This document shows, piece by piece, positions 1 through 10,181 of a DNA stretch of 19,674 nt. The notes under the pieces were generated by a model. It worked only from the letters and a program-made list of their open reading frames with translations, made no database searches and was not told where the DNA came from. Where the stretch lies: NCBI RefSeq assembly GCF_001949145.1, contig NW_019091761.1:51651-71324 (forward strand). The letters run 5' to 3'. This stretch comes from Acanthaster planci. Its lineage: Eukaryota > Echinodermata > Asteroidea > Valvatida > Acanthasteridae. The position numbers and the translations under genes were made by a program. Each line of letters opens with the position of its first letter. Within the stretch, counting starts at the first letter, position 1.

Positions 1-215
1 GGGCTGCCTTATAGAAACGGAGATAGCTGAACTCATAGGCTTATGACAGTGTATACACCGATAAGCTCTATTATTTCCAACACTGCAAGGACATAAACAC
101 TGTGATGCGTCATTAGAACATAGGGATATCCGGTCACCTTTTAAGCGGGATTATACCTGTTAGTTTGTTACTCTAAATTGCAGTGTATTGTACAGTATAT
201 TACCAGGATCTGTAC
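1..215 (-). other. Intron downstream of EGF2 (partial)
   Basis: This stretch follows the EGF2 donor. I looked for the third Tie EGF-like exon on the minus strand and saw no matching cysteine spacing; the only acceptor-like site (TCCTTGCAG near 75) is followed by non-EGF sequence. Nothing else is recognised. Confidence 0.6.
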
Positions 216-371
216 CTTGCATACAGTCTAATCGCTGGTAACCTGCAGCACAGGAGCACCCATAAGGGTCTGGTAGACAGAACAAACGCCCCCGGCAAGC
301 GTCGTTGTGTGGATCATTGCTGTTGGAACATCGCCGATTGGCAGCTGTACCAAACACATGACGACCGTGAA
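216..371 (-). CDS. Tie-like: Exon: EGF-like domain 2 of Tie-like receptor
   Basis: This 52-codon exon is the most 3' coding piece in the window. Its minus-strand acceptor is TATTTTCAG and its donor is CAAG/GTACAG, both phase 1. It encodes a cysteine-rich unit beginning near HVFGTAANRRC, followed by DAC, then FCLPDPYGCSCAAGY and LDC. The string CLPDPYGCSCA is nearly the same as in the second EGF-like domain of vertebrate Tie1/Tie2, where it is followed by a G-W/Y turn and a final cysteine, as here. This is the single strongest family marker in the window. In Tie2 the EGF repeats form a compact head with the Ig domains at the outer cell surface. The third EGF exon expected next is not found between 1 and 215 and should lie beyond the window edge. 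Confidence 0.9.
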
Positions 372-706
372 CTGAAAATAGTGCCCAAAATCGAATTATA
401 ACTTGCAAAACAACCATGTGCCGAAATTATACAGGTGTTATTCGGTATTATTATACATTTGCAGGAGAAATTATTTATTTCATGATTCACGATTTACATG
501 AATCGTATATGTAATGTGAAAAATCAAACTTGTTTCATTCGCAAATTTGCTCTCCTCATCCAATAAATGCAAGCATAACCAACATATAATTGATCCGCAT
601 GTGTAAGGACCCTTGTAATTGTAACAAAATGCTACCTATTGACGCCAGTCTAAAGCTTCCAAGCCTCCTGTCAAGCGTCTTTTAATTCGGACTCTCATCT
701 GTTTAC
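372..706 (-). other. Intron between EGF1 and EGF2
   Basis: This is a 335-base AT-rich intron with good terminal signals. I see no internal exon, RNA gene or mobile element. Confidence 0.75.
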
Positions 707-841
707 CTTGCTCGCAACTGTCTCCACTGAACCCTGGAGCACACACACAGGTACCAGACTTGTCATCACATACACCGCCATTGTAGCATCGACGACAGGT
801 TTTCAGACACGAGGGAGGATCCCAAAGTCTAAAAGGACAAG
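707..841 (-). CDS. Tie-like: Exon: EGF-like domain 1 of Tie-like receptor
   Basis: This 45-codon exon has an acceptor reading CACCCAAAACAG and a donor CAAG/GTAAAC, both phase 1. It encodes a canonical EGF-like repeat: a leading CPFRLWDPPSC, then KTCRRC, YNGGVCDDKSG, TCVCAPGFSG and DSCEQ. The spacing follows Tie2 EGF1, including a first cysteine directly after the end of Ig2 and the NGGVC...GxCxCxPGF core. A stronger-looking acceptor (CTTTTAG, ten bases further into the exon) would break the reading frame, so the start at 841 is chosen on phase. The exon sits 212 bases downstream of the Ig2 exon, the shortest intron in the gene. The domain is extracellular and structural; no calcium-binding EGF signature is obvious. 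Confidence 0.9.
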
Positions 842-1053
842 CTGTTTTGGGTGCAGGAATAACATGAAAAAATTTGAATATGCCTGTTGTGACTTCTGTG
901 TAAATAATTTTAAAATATTTAGTTGTTGAAATGATGTTGCATTTTTAACAGTTGGCTGCGTTTCGATGGCAAATTGTGCGTCATTGTGAAAACAGTTTTG
1001 AACCCAGTTTGGTGATATCAATGGTATGAGCGAAAAAATGTCTGGCAACGAAC

Positions 1054-1317
1054 CTCTCACTATGAGCCTCATGTTACCATGGAGAAGCATGGCCTCATGG
1101 TCTTCAACAAAGCTGCTGTAAATTCCTTCGTCACTTTTTGTTACATTAGAGAGTGATAGATTCAGACGGTCGTTCCAAGATTCCATGACGTCACCTCCAT
1201 TGTGCCGCCATCTGTAGTGGTTGTTTGGTGAGCTGACATTGTGCATTTGCAGCATTACTGAGTCTCCTGTACTTGCTGTCAGTGTGCGCTGAGCCGGACG
1301 TATGTGCACATTACTCT
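1054..1317 (-). CDS. Tie-like: Exon: Ig-like domain 2 (cysteine-free, Tie type)
   Basis: This 88-codon exon encodes an Ig-fold domain running from about SNVHIRPAQRTLT to MRLIVR. Visible Ig features are GDSVMLQM for the B strand, HYRWRHNGG for the C strand with its core Trp, and LNLSLSNVTKSDEGIYSSF for the E-F strands with the D-x-G-x-Y corner. Neither canonical Ig cysteine is present: the B-strand position is Leu/Gln and the F-strand position after Tyr is Ser. Tie2 Ig2 also lacks both cysteines and ends in a very similar RLIVR followed at once by the first EGF cysteine. Three N-glycosylation sequons are present (NVS, NLS, NVT). The donor is a weak GTTCGT, chosen because only it joins in frame to EGF1. 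Confidence 0.85.
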
Positions 1318-1676
1318 CTTTGTGTGAAATCGGGGATGGTAAAGTAGACACTTTTAGTAAAAAAAACTTGCAGTATGTAGAAAATTAACCGAACTGAGCA
1401 AAGTACCACCTCTCGGCAAATGTTCACCTTTTTGAATGAATCAAAAGAGACTAAATGAGATTTATTTTTACAGTCTGAAGGGATACATTTATTGCCAGCA
1501 ATCCTGAAGTCAAATGCAATGGTGGAATTTCGTGTTGAGCTCATAGACGTGTGAGTCTAGTCTGCTTTATTTATTCAAGAAAGAACATGTGATTTGAGTA
1601 ACTAAAAGAAGACTTTAAATGATCAACCAAATTGGTAGAAAGTGGCAGTATCACGATGCCTGAAGATTTGTTTTAC
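1318..1676 (-). other. Intron between Ig1 and Ig2
   Basis: This 359-base intron contains a short minus-strand open stretch (1318-1544) that is not conserved with anything I recognise and does not fit the phase-1 chain. It is treated as non-coding. Confidence 0.7.
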
Positions 1677-1976
1677 CATCGTTTTGTAAAATAATGCTCT
1701 GTATCCTGGTTTTCATGTCATCCTTGGTCGCCTCTGTGTAAAAGACACCCGTCCTGTCCAGTCCTCCTTCCTCTGGCAATTGAAGCAATCTCACGGTACA
1801 TCCCAACGATGGATCCACTATCTCGCCTGAACCTGATGGAAGTCCGGATACACCTCCAGTTGTGACTTGGCGACCGAATGAAACCTTGGATGCGATATCG
1901 TCAGGTTCTCTGTACACTGCGATGACTGAATCATTGTCTCCAGTTGGACCAAGGAGAGCAGGGTTGATAACCAAGG
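1677..1976 (-). CDS. Tie-like: Exon: Ig-like domain 1 (Tie Ig1 type)
   Basis: This 100-codon exon has an acceptor CTCAATTTAG and a donor GATG/GTAAAA, both phase 1. It opens with LVINPALLGPTGDNDSVIAV, continues through VSFGRQVTTGG and closes with GLDRTGVFYTEATKDDMKTR. Overall layout resembles Ig domain 1 of Tie receptors: an N-terminal LxIN-x-LP/AL element, an IGRD-like turn (here FGRQ), and a closing G-x-Y/F strand followed by a basic, Ile-rich end. Canonical Ig cysteines are missing; the only cysteine is mid-domain in LGCTVR. In Tie2 this domain packs against Ig2 and the EGF repeats. It is immediately preceded, 376 bases upstream, by FTP3 exon C, whereas vertebrate Tie has the signal peptide there. 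Confidence 0.8.
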
Positions 1977-2352
1977 CTAAATTGAGACTTTGTACTGTAA
2001 ACCAAAATATTGAGCCTTTCATTTGGTGAACAACTCAGATCGTAGGTGTTTGACTTAATACGGAGTGATCAAAGTTTCATTTTTCAAACCATCAGTTTTG
2101 ATTTTCCACCCATTAGGGCAAAATGCTTTTAAACAGCAGCGTACTTTCAACCAACCAGATTGAAAAGTAAGTTTGTCCTCTGTAAAAATAACTGTGAACA
2201 GTTAATAATATTTTATTACACCCTGAAAATCCGAAAAAGTTACTGAACGGAACTTGATTCCAGTGTCATTCAATAAATCCCAAGACTGTTTTTTTTTTCA
2301 TGAATCAAATATTTTTAAATACTGAAATGAAATACAACATCTAACAGCCAAC
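1977..2352 (-). other. Intron between FTP3 exon C and Ig1
   Basis: This 376-base AT-rich intron joins the lectin part to the Tie part. An ATG at 2022 opens in frame with the Ig1 exon and is followed by hydrophobic residues (GSIFWFTVQSLNLALV). That stretch could in principle act as an alternative first exon with a signal-like N-terminus, but it also overlaps the intron's pyrimidine tract. Confidence 0.6.
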
Positions 2353-2568
2353 CTGGATGTTGGAAATCACACGCAGCTACCGACACTTCGCACAGTCCAA
2401 GGCTCGCCATTAGGGGTATATCGACGCTGACATAGCGGGCAAATACAGGCGGATCACAGGTAAAATCCACGTGAAGGTTGGATGGAGCGGGGCTTTTTCC
2501 ACACACCGCATTACTGGTGTGATTATAGCTTAGACCTGCACGTACAAACGCTTGCTGAAAATTCGACC
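2353..2568 (-). CDS. Tie-like: Exon C of FTP (F5/8C-like) module 3
   Basis: This 72-codon exon encodes the C-terminal third of a fucolectin/tachylectin-4/pentraxin-1 (FTP) module. It reads FVRAGLSYNHTSNAVCGK, then VDFTCDP, FARYVSVDIP, LGLCEVSV and AACDFQHPG. The R-Y-V/I-S-V/I-D...L-C-E-V ending is typical of F5/8C-like lectin folds. Four cysteines (VCG, FTCDP, LCEV, AACD) match those of FTP2 exon C at 14483-14719. The acceptor is ACAATGTAG. The donor CCAG/GTTGGC is poor but sits exactly where the paralogous exons end. A second in-phase donor (TTTCA/GTATTT, exon end 2323) would add ten residues. One NHT glycosylation sequon is present. The partner exon B lies 7.5 kb upstream. Confidence 0.85.
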
Positions 2569-5500
2569 CTACATTGTACAAAATGAATTTGGAAATCTAT
2601 ATTTTTATGATCATATCATACAGTTAGTTTGCAGTTTCGACGTAGTGGCAGGTAAATCTGCCACATTAATAACTCCAAAGTAGTCGACTCGCACCACAAA
2701 CGGTAATAATATATGAAGCATATCAAAACCCCTTAAGTAACCAAACAAACTGAGGTATGCATCTGGAATGACGAAATATGCTTTTATTTTTAACAGCAGT
2801 ATGGATGTTGCAGCTGGCTTTCAGTAATAAACGTATTCTAGTCATAAAAAGCCAGTTCATACTTTGGGCGAACGCGAACGCCAAGCAGTTGAACGTCACA
2901 AAACATCATAATAAAGCAATGTTTGCTCAAACAAGATGAAACGAGTGAGGTTTTAAAACATACAAGCAAACACATTTTCCTTTCTCCAAAGATCAACTTT
3001 CAAACACTATGGTTTAACTTTCAAATTTATTGATTCAAATTTCAATCTTCAAATGTCGTGGCTTAGACCGTACTAGGGCCAGTCTGTTGGCATCCTTCCG
3101 TATCCTTACCACGCTACTCCCAACCTTCTCTGCCAAAACACCAGGAATTATCCTACTTTGCCAAAGGAAAAAAAAAACACGAAATACTTTCTACAACGAG
3201 CCCCACACGGCTTTAGTTAACAACAAAAAATATTATTTTGCCCAAACTCCAATTTCCAGGCCGTTTCTGTTCGTGATTTGAGATCTTGAGTCCGTCGTCT
3301 CAACACTACAATTCTTTTAATGCACCAATGATAACCGATTCCTTAACTGGCGCAGCGCTACTATACCCAGCAAGAAATGAGACCGAGGGGTACCCCTAAC
3401 CCCAACATGTCCAATCCCTATACACATTCCAGACTTTTGTTACTTAACACACCCCCCCCCCAGATGTCTGAAAGGAATTCCCCAGATTCCTGCGAGACAA
3501 TGGCCAGCATAAAGCAGGGGGGGGGGGTTCTCTCCGTCTCGTACCTTGCTGCATTTGAGCGCTACACACGATCAGATTTAGTCTGGTTCTCCGACCCAAA
3601 CCAGCGGAATCCAACCAACCTCTTTAAATTCAAATGTCCAGTATTACCAACTATTACGTGACTAAAATAGAGAAATTCCTTCCTTCTCCCGAAAATAAAC
3701 AATAATATTCCGAACTTATTGTCGTCAACATGCGGATAGTATCGTTGATTCACTGTCCACCCTGTAAGTGCCCTGAACAGCGGGTTTTATACCGTATGTA
3801 GTCATAATGGACGTCTTGTTACGTTCTGATAAAAAATGATCTGCTAACTGTGACGCATTCAGGCCTCAAAGCAAGTGCACAATATACCCCACAGCGTGCA
3901 CTGTGCGGTGAGCAATGCGTACACAGGTGTTGCAGTGTGGGGCAACATGCCCCTGAACCATAAATATACAGCTAAGTTGCACCTTAGACATTTTCCCCCA
4001 TACTTTTCCGATATTCCGAACTAATTCCAGGTACGCATCGTAACGACGAATTCGACCCACTTTGGCCAAAAACCTGCAGCAAGTGTTACCCGACATATCA
4101 CTGGCTGAAAACCTGTGCCCGTGGATGGTACAGCTTAGTCAAATTTATCGTTGCCTGATTGACATAGTTAGAGACAAACGCTGCACACTGAACCAATGTG
4201 CCAAGAAATGCTTTACATCCAAGACAGACATTACAAAATTAACGGCTGTGGATTGTGGAATTCACGAGTTACCGCTTGAGTCGAGGCTCTCCTGTCCTAG
4301 TTTTGTATTCAAAGAAATGTGCACGGTTACTTTGTCATCCGTCACCAACAACGCCTACATCTAAAAATGTATCGTTTGGGCTATTCAGTTTGGGGAAGGT
4401 GGGTGTTAGGGTATTTTACTGTTTTCGTTCCATTGTGTATTGTGTTAAGTACAATTCAAAAATAAAATAAATGCAATGAAATAGCTTTGGACGCCATTTT
4501 TTTTTATATCTAACATATGACTTCCGTCAGACGTGGGTTTCCCTTGTTACCCTGGTCTGTTGTGTCTTGGACTACTTTTTCAACCGCCGGCGATATTCGA
4601 TCTAAGATTTATCAAGAGTTTGAGGAAACGTCGGGTCAGGGAACCACACAAAGTCTGGATCTTTTTGGTAAGCAAACAATACCAACATTAAATAGTAGGT
4701 TCCCAGGATGCAGTGTTTAAAAAGAACGTTAAATTAAACAATAGCTAATCAATACACATACCCTCCTCGGGATCGAGTGTAAAATCAGTGCTTCACGCAT
4801 GGACATGCACCACGGAAGTCGAACTAAGAAATCGACTGACCGGCTGGCATTTTACCACGATAAATATAAAGGCCTTTTTTGCCATTGTAAAAAAGGCTCC
4901 CATTTTTCCCAACTCCTCCATCCTTAGTGAAGACGGAGGTATGTGTCAACATAAACAGCTATTAAAAAAATATATAATATGGTGACCATAGGTTCTTACA
5001 AGCCATACATGACTAACAACGAAACAGTGAAATTAATTATTCAGTTAATTCACGTTCCCCACATGAAAGCACGTTTAGTTGCAACTCGGCATGAGGTTGA
5101 TCTCGGGTAGTCTTCCCTCCAGTGGGTACATAGAGGGTACCGGACCTTGCCTGGTTAAGTGTACCTCAAATAACTATTCAAAACTTCAAAATAACCTGAG
5201 GTATGACGGCCATCTAAAGCGAAATAAAATAACCAAAAACCCTTGCAAGTTGCATGCCACATTAAGAACATATTGAACATTCTCCTTGTTTCTTCAACAA
5301 AAGATAAATTTTCTCGGTTGTTATTCGTTTTCTTACTAGTATCCTCTTAATTTCCATGTCAGTTTGCAAACAGGTTTTGATACTTTCGCTCTTAAAAAAC
5401 ACTTAGGCCCCTATACAACATTCTATCGTAAGTTCTAATAATGCGCCACTTTTAGAAATCGAACTTATAAGGGTATGTACAACGTGATTTGTGTGGTTCT

Positions 5501-7209
5501 TTGCGGAGGTTTGTCTGGGTGGAATGTTGCAAATATCACAAACAAACCGGACCACCTGGCTCTGATTCAACCCAATCTTGTCCCAATCTCACCGGTTGAC
5601 TGCTATCATCAACTACCGTTAGCGGCGATCTCAGGCAAATTTGGAACTGGTAAACTCAACACCAAACACACAAATAATTCTAAAACTTTTGAACTCACAC
5701 ACTCTCAACCCACGGTATTTCCCAATTAATTTACAAACGAACACAAACAAAAGATTTACTGAACCTAACAAACAATGGTACATTAGTATAAATTTATAAA
5801 ATATGCCCACAACTTTAATTTGTACGTGGTTACGCGCACGTGCTGTATACATTACTGCGTAGCTGGGCGTGAACTAAGCGGCCGCACTGCATGAGAAACA
5901 TGCCTCTTCTTTTCTGACTGTAGTAGCAACATGATTAACCTCAAATCAAGCAGTTCAAGTGAATTCAGAAGGCTCAACACTGCAAAAACCATACACAAAT
6001 ATCCAGTCCTCTAAATACTGCTCTAATATGATTTTCATACATGCAATATCTATATACACGTAGTCTGTCAACACAGTCAACACATTGCCAAATCTCGATG
6101 CAAAAACTTTGACCCATGGATTTACATGACGTCCGTTGCCATCTTAAAAACCTTAAGCTCCATGTAAACTTTGAAATGTCGCCCTTAATTGACACGATCT
6201 TTGCAAAATTACAGCTCAATGGCCATTTCTACGAAAAGTGGCCTTGAAACTCAGCGAATTGTTTAGTTTCAGTTTCTTGAGATGGGCATATCACTGCCCC
6301 CTATGGGGCAGCGCGGATGTCCTGGAGTTTCACAAACATACGGGTAGCAACCACACAGCGGCCGGTGAAAACAAATGCAACGAGAGCACTCGTACGTACA
6401 GATCAAAGAAAAGATTGTATAACCCGATCCTCGGACTGACTAGTGCGTGTGTATGTCGCCAAGTTTGCCTTTTTCCCCGGCGCAGTACCTGTCATTTTGC
6501 GAGAATCCCGGATGTCCGCGATGCCCCAGAGTGGAATTTTCAAAGGCAGTATATAGAACTGGGTTTTGTCAACATTTCTGGCAAAGTTCGGACAAATAAC
6601 ACTTCATGAGTTGGTCTTTTATGCAGGCTATTTGCAATTGACTGCGTGTTGACGTATACAAAAATATAAAATTATGAAAATTTTAAGTTCTGTACAAATT
6701 ATATGGCCGTAGACTTACTTAATCACCTTACCAACTGACAGCGCGTCTTGCAATCACCGTGAAACGCACTGCCCGGGAAATTACGGAGGACACTGGGCTC
6801 GTAGAGCGGGAAAATAAATAGTATTTTATTTGTCCCTTGGCCACCGATGCGGCAACCAAAACATTTCGCATAGAGAAGACCCATAGAAACAAGTGATGTG
6901 GTACAGAAAACCGTTGTGACAGTATGAATGGATCGATGACTGGCTTCACAGGTACCTTTGTATCTGACAGGGTCAGATTTGGTCTATAATGTCGTCTCCG
7001 GACATTACAATCCTCAAACTAAATCAAACGAATATTCAAGTGCCGATTTCAGCAGCGATGAAACCAGCAAATCAACGCGGACGTCATGCGTTTTTTTTAG
7101 CATAGACTGTCACATGAATGTTGAAAGACACTACTTGTCTACAATACAATACATACATTACAATACATCTGTGCTGCCTCCTTTCTGTCAATGGGATATT
7201 GAGTCTTCC
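2569..7209 (-). other. Intron B3-C3, 3' part: no recognised gene
   Basis: This long AT-rich stretch holds only short open frames on either strand (for example plus 4062-4364 and plus 6238-6609), none with a domain I recognise or with plausible splice context. It contains a C10 run (3452-3461) and a G11 run (3517-3527) 55 bases apart. I searched for further FTP B-type (NPWW) or C-type (RAGL) exons and found none. Confidence 0.6.
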
Positions 7210-9480
7210 ACAGAGTGCAAGTGAAAGTGCAACCATTGACAACTTGGCTACTTCCAAGGATAAGGTGTAACATCTGGAGGTAATTTCAAGTTCCGCAAGA
7301 CTTCACATAGTCCGCATTGATTGATCTTTTCTCCTAGACCTTTTTTCAATACTTGGCCACCAATAACTAAGAAGGGATGATTTCATGCGAGATTCTAGGA
7401 TGTGATTCATTTAGTTCTTTGATGATCTGTGGGCAGCCTTGTTGGGAGTGAAAACTCGTAAACCCACTAAATACAGCCATCCTGCATTTCTCTTACCAGG
7501 AAATATATGGGAATGAATGAACTGTCAGCCATGTGGCCAAACAAGCTCTAGAGTCAAATCTTGTTTAGACTTGCAGGGGCGGATTCCAAACGACCTGTGA
7601 TCATGACACAGTCTGATGGAACAAGGGTACGGTTGATGGTGAACGGTAATAACAATTTCCTGAAGTACGCCTACATGTGTGCCATACAAAATATGGACAC
7701 TGCTTTAAGTTTACCTGTGGTTGAGGTAACTCGGGAAAACTGTTTCCTTTTCTCCCACTAAGATAAAGCCTTCGAACTGAAATTTCGATGATGAGTTTCT
7801 GTACTGTTCCTCTTCATTTTGCCACAAATAACCCTGACCTATAGCCTTTTTCGGGGTGGGTTGGAGGTGTGTGGACATGTGCAAGTCCACACAACGCCAT
7901 TACACCCTAAGTGGACTTCTTTTTTGCATTGGTCTATGCTATATTTTCCACGTCTACGCTTCAACACTGCCAAGCAGGTTTCCAGTTTGTACACTAAGTG
8001 GTAGTTAAAAGACAGTCACTTTGATTCCAACTCAGTTGTACACGTACAAGTGATATGTCGTCATTCCGCAGAGCACTGCCAGACTGCACAAGCACTCTGG
8101 CTGAGTGGTCCCAGAACTGATGACAAATTCGGCAGGAATCAACTTTGACAGTTGAAAACTCCCATTAAGGAATTCAACTCTATCATGTCATGTGGCACCG
8201 GTGCACCCCTGGGCGCTTTATAAACCTTCTATGTTTGAGAATACAAGCCTGCTGCATTAAAACGATGCCCCATACACACTCTTTTTCTTCATGCTGAAGA
8301 CGAAGTCCTGAACTCTTAACTCGACTCCCAACCTTGTTAAAATCTGCACGTGTTTCCCAGTCACGAGTGCAGCGTCGATGAAGGCAACTGCACGAATGTC
8401 TAGCAAAAGACTTCCATTTGTCCATTGGAATGTTGCAGGTGCTGCAGATACATTGTGCCTAACAAAGGATCCGGTGTGTACCGAAACAGTCTTTTCGGTT
8501 AATTATAAAGAGTTCACTTGACTCCTCGCCGAGTTCAAGCTGGAGACAGGCATGACTGGGACCCTGCTTGCTGAACGTTTTCAAGCCTGACATGCTAACA
8601 GTTTCTTGATGCAAGTCAACAGGTAAGATTGGAGCTTATTGATAGTCACCTATGATTCGTAGTTCACCCAACTTTTTAATCACAGTTACTTTAGGGGATG
8701 CTCGGAAACTCAGTCTCACTTGAGTCCATCAAGTTCAACTTCCACCTTTGGTTACATGGCAAAGGGCACTGGTCTGGTTTTTGCATAATATTGGCTTCGT
8801 GTCTTTTATGCCTATGTGTACATGCTGTCCTTTACGTGTTTATAGAAACAACTCGTGCTGTCAAGTGATGCCAATATGGCAAAGCCGACTGGTGTGGTTC
8901 ATCTGACGGATAATGTGCCATTCTTACAGTAGTAAGTAACCATTCCCAGACAATGAGATTTGGTCCCTTCGTGACATAATGAAAAGCCTCACTGAGCAAC
9001 TGAGACAATTTTCTATCAAGTACAAATGCAATACGCAGTTCTGTGTCTGTGTTCTTGGACAGGATCGTTTTGTTGTTGTACCGACTTATTTTTTATTGAG
9101 GATGGATACCAAGGCAATATTGTTGATTGACATAGTCATTTACAGCCCAGACTTTGTCTCATGTACTTATCCACATCATAATTTTCATCAAATGTTGTCG
9201 TCTGTAACATTGGAGTGCTCCTCTCACCTTTGCCAAAATGGTTTTGTTTTTCACAATTATTACATTTGTATAAACAAGCTTGACATCTCTATTTGGAGAG
9301 CGGTCTGCTTGTGCTAGAAATAGAATTTGCTAGGTCAACTAGACTTCCCATGTGCGCAGGGAAGGCCCTTCAATTCCCTTATCCGGGAGCTTTACACTGC
9401 CAGTATTGTAGGAGAATGATGGGGCCTCCCGTTGCTTACATGTCGCTGGAAATCCTTGGCATTTTTTGGCTGCCAGGTCG
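7210..9480 (-). mobile_element. Decayed Ty3/Gypsy retrotransposon (gag NC-PR-RT-RNase H-IN relic)
   Basis: Minus-strand reading in mixed frames gives collinear fragments of a Gypsy-type pol of the K02A2.6-like sort. A gag zinc-knuckle-like remnant may lie near 9340-9480 (weak). The protease end GPNLIVWEWL is near 8940-8975. Start-of-RT fragments KTRPVPFAM and KLGELRIIGDYQ are at 8640-8800. The palm fragments include LELGEESSELFIIN (about 8510-8560), FQWTNGSLLLDI and FIDAALVTGK (about 8345-8430), then ELNSLMGVFN and FLPNL (about 8110-8190). RNase H-like shreds are at 7780-7990 and integrase zinc-finger-region pieces (ELNESHPRIS, YWWPSIEK) at 7220-7480. Several stops and frameshifts are present, and the catalytic FIDD is FIDA, so the copy is dead. 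No LTRs were identified. It lies in gene-sense orientation inside the 7.5 kb intron. Confidence 0.8.
7868..7893. repeat. Perfect 9-base hairpin within the Gypsy relic
   Basis: TGTGTGGAC and GTCCACACA form an inverted repeat around an eight-base loop. It falls in the decayed RNase H part of the Gypsy relic; no function can be assigned. Confidence 0.6.
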
Positions 9481-9526
9481 ATAGCTTGAACTATTTCAGA
9501 AGCCTTATCAAACTTAATTGAAGTGA

Positions 9527-9552
9527 CAACAATCTACGAGCAACAATCTACG
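9527..9552. repeat. Short direct repeat, about 14 bases x2
   Basis: CAACAATCTACGAG is followed directly by CAACAATCTACG. It lies just outside the recognised end of the Gypsy relic, between it and the minisatellite. Confidence 0.6.
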
Positions 9553-9660
9553 CTGAATCCCATCATCAGCACTGCACACCAAGTGAAACCGAAACGTGAC
9601 TTAGAGACAAGGTGGCATTGTTCTCTAATATGTAAATTACAACCACGGTATACATAGACG

Positions 9661-9895
9661 ACGTTTTGGTCAAGCCAGGACGTGTCAAAAAACTTGAATA
9701 ATTGATTTGAAAACTTTAACCATAACGTTTTGCAAGTTCAACCAAGTCATTCTGAATGTTTAACCACGAAGTTTGAAAGTTTAACCACGACGGTTGAATA
9801 TTAAACCATGAAGTTGAAAGTTTAACCATGCACAGCGTTTGGATGTTTGACTGCAACGTTTGCGAGTTGAACGACACGTTTGAAAGAACGACGTT
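9661..9895. repeat. Degenerate minisatellite, period about 21-22 bases
   Basis: About ten diverged units follow a consensus close to AACGTTTGAAAGTTTAACCA. The clearest units run from 9705 to 9830, each ending in TTTAACCA or a close variant; the outer units are more diverged. The array sits in the B3-C3 intron, about 200 bases from FTP3 exon B. Confidence 0.7.
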
Positions 9896-10097
9896 TGCTT
9901 ACCCGGTTTTGTAGATCACCACAAATATTCAACAGGGGCGAATACATATAACGACTATTTGATAATTACATCTTACTTCACTGTTTACTTTTGTGCCAAG
10001 AATGGACCGGTGTCCAAACTAAGTTGCAGAAACGAGCTGAAGTCAATGTGTGCACTGATTAAAACTAGAGTACTGACAGATTTTAACATATTCTTAC

Positions 10098-10181
10098 CCT
10101 GTGAAAAAGGCCAGACTCGGATTTTCCCAACGCAGTAACTTCTTCCAAGATCCACTTTCCACCATGGGTTCATTTCCGATG
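10098..10181 (-). CDS. Tie-like: Exon B of FTP module 3
   Basis: This 28-codon exon carries the core signature of the F5/8C-like lectin fold: SEMNPWWKVDLGRSYCVG followed by KIRVWPFSQ. The NPWWKVDLG motif is the hallmark of the FTP (SM00607-type) family, where it forms a central beta strand. The acceptor is TTTTCAACAG and the donor CACAGG/GTAAGAA, both phase 1. Its counterpart in module 2 (15391-15480) has the same layout. It is isolated: the next exon upstream (A) is 3.7 kb away and the next downstream (C) 7.5 kb away, yet splice signals and frame are intact. The usual N-R-x-D after the last strand is not present here. Confidence 0.9.

Noticed and set aside
1-215. Possible third EGF exon
   Set aside because: An acceptor-like site exists near 75, but downstream translation lacks EGF cysteine spacing in any frame.
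4062-4364. 100-codon plus-strand open frame rich in cysteine
   Set aside because: No recognised domain, antisense to the gene inside a large intron, and no convincing splice or promoter context; length is compatible with chance.
6238-6609. 123-codon plus-strand open frame
   Set aside because: No motif or family resemblance in either strand; treated as a chance frame in the 7.5 kb intron.
8979-9317. 112-codon plus-strand open frame
   Set aside because: It is the antisense shadow of the minus-strand Gypsy relic (protease and flanking region).
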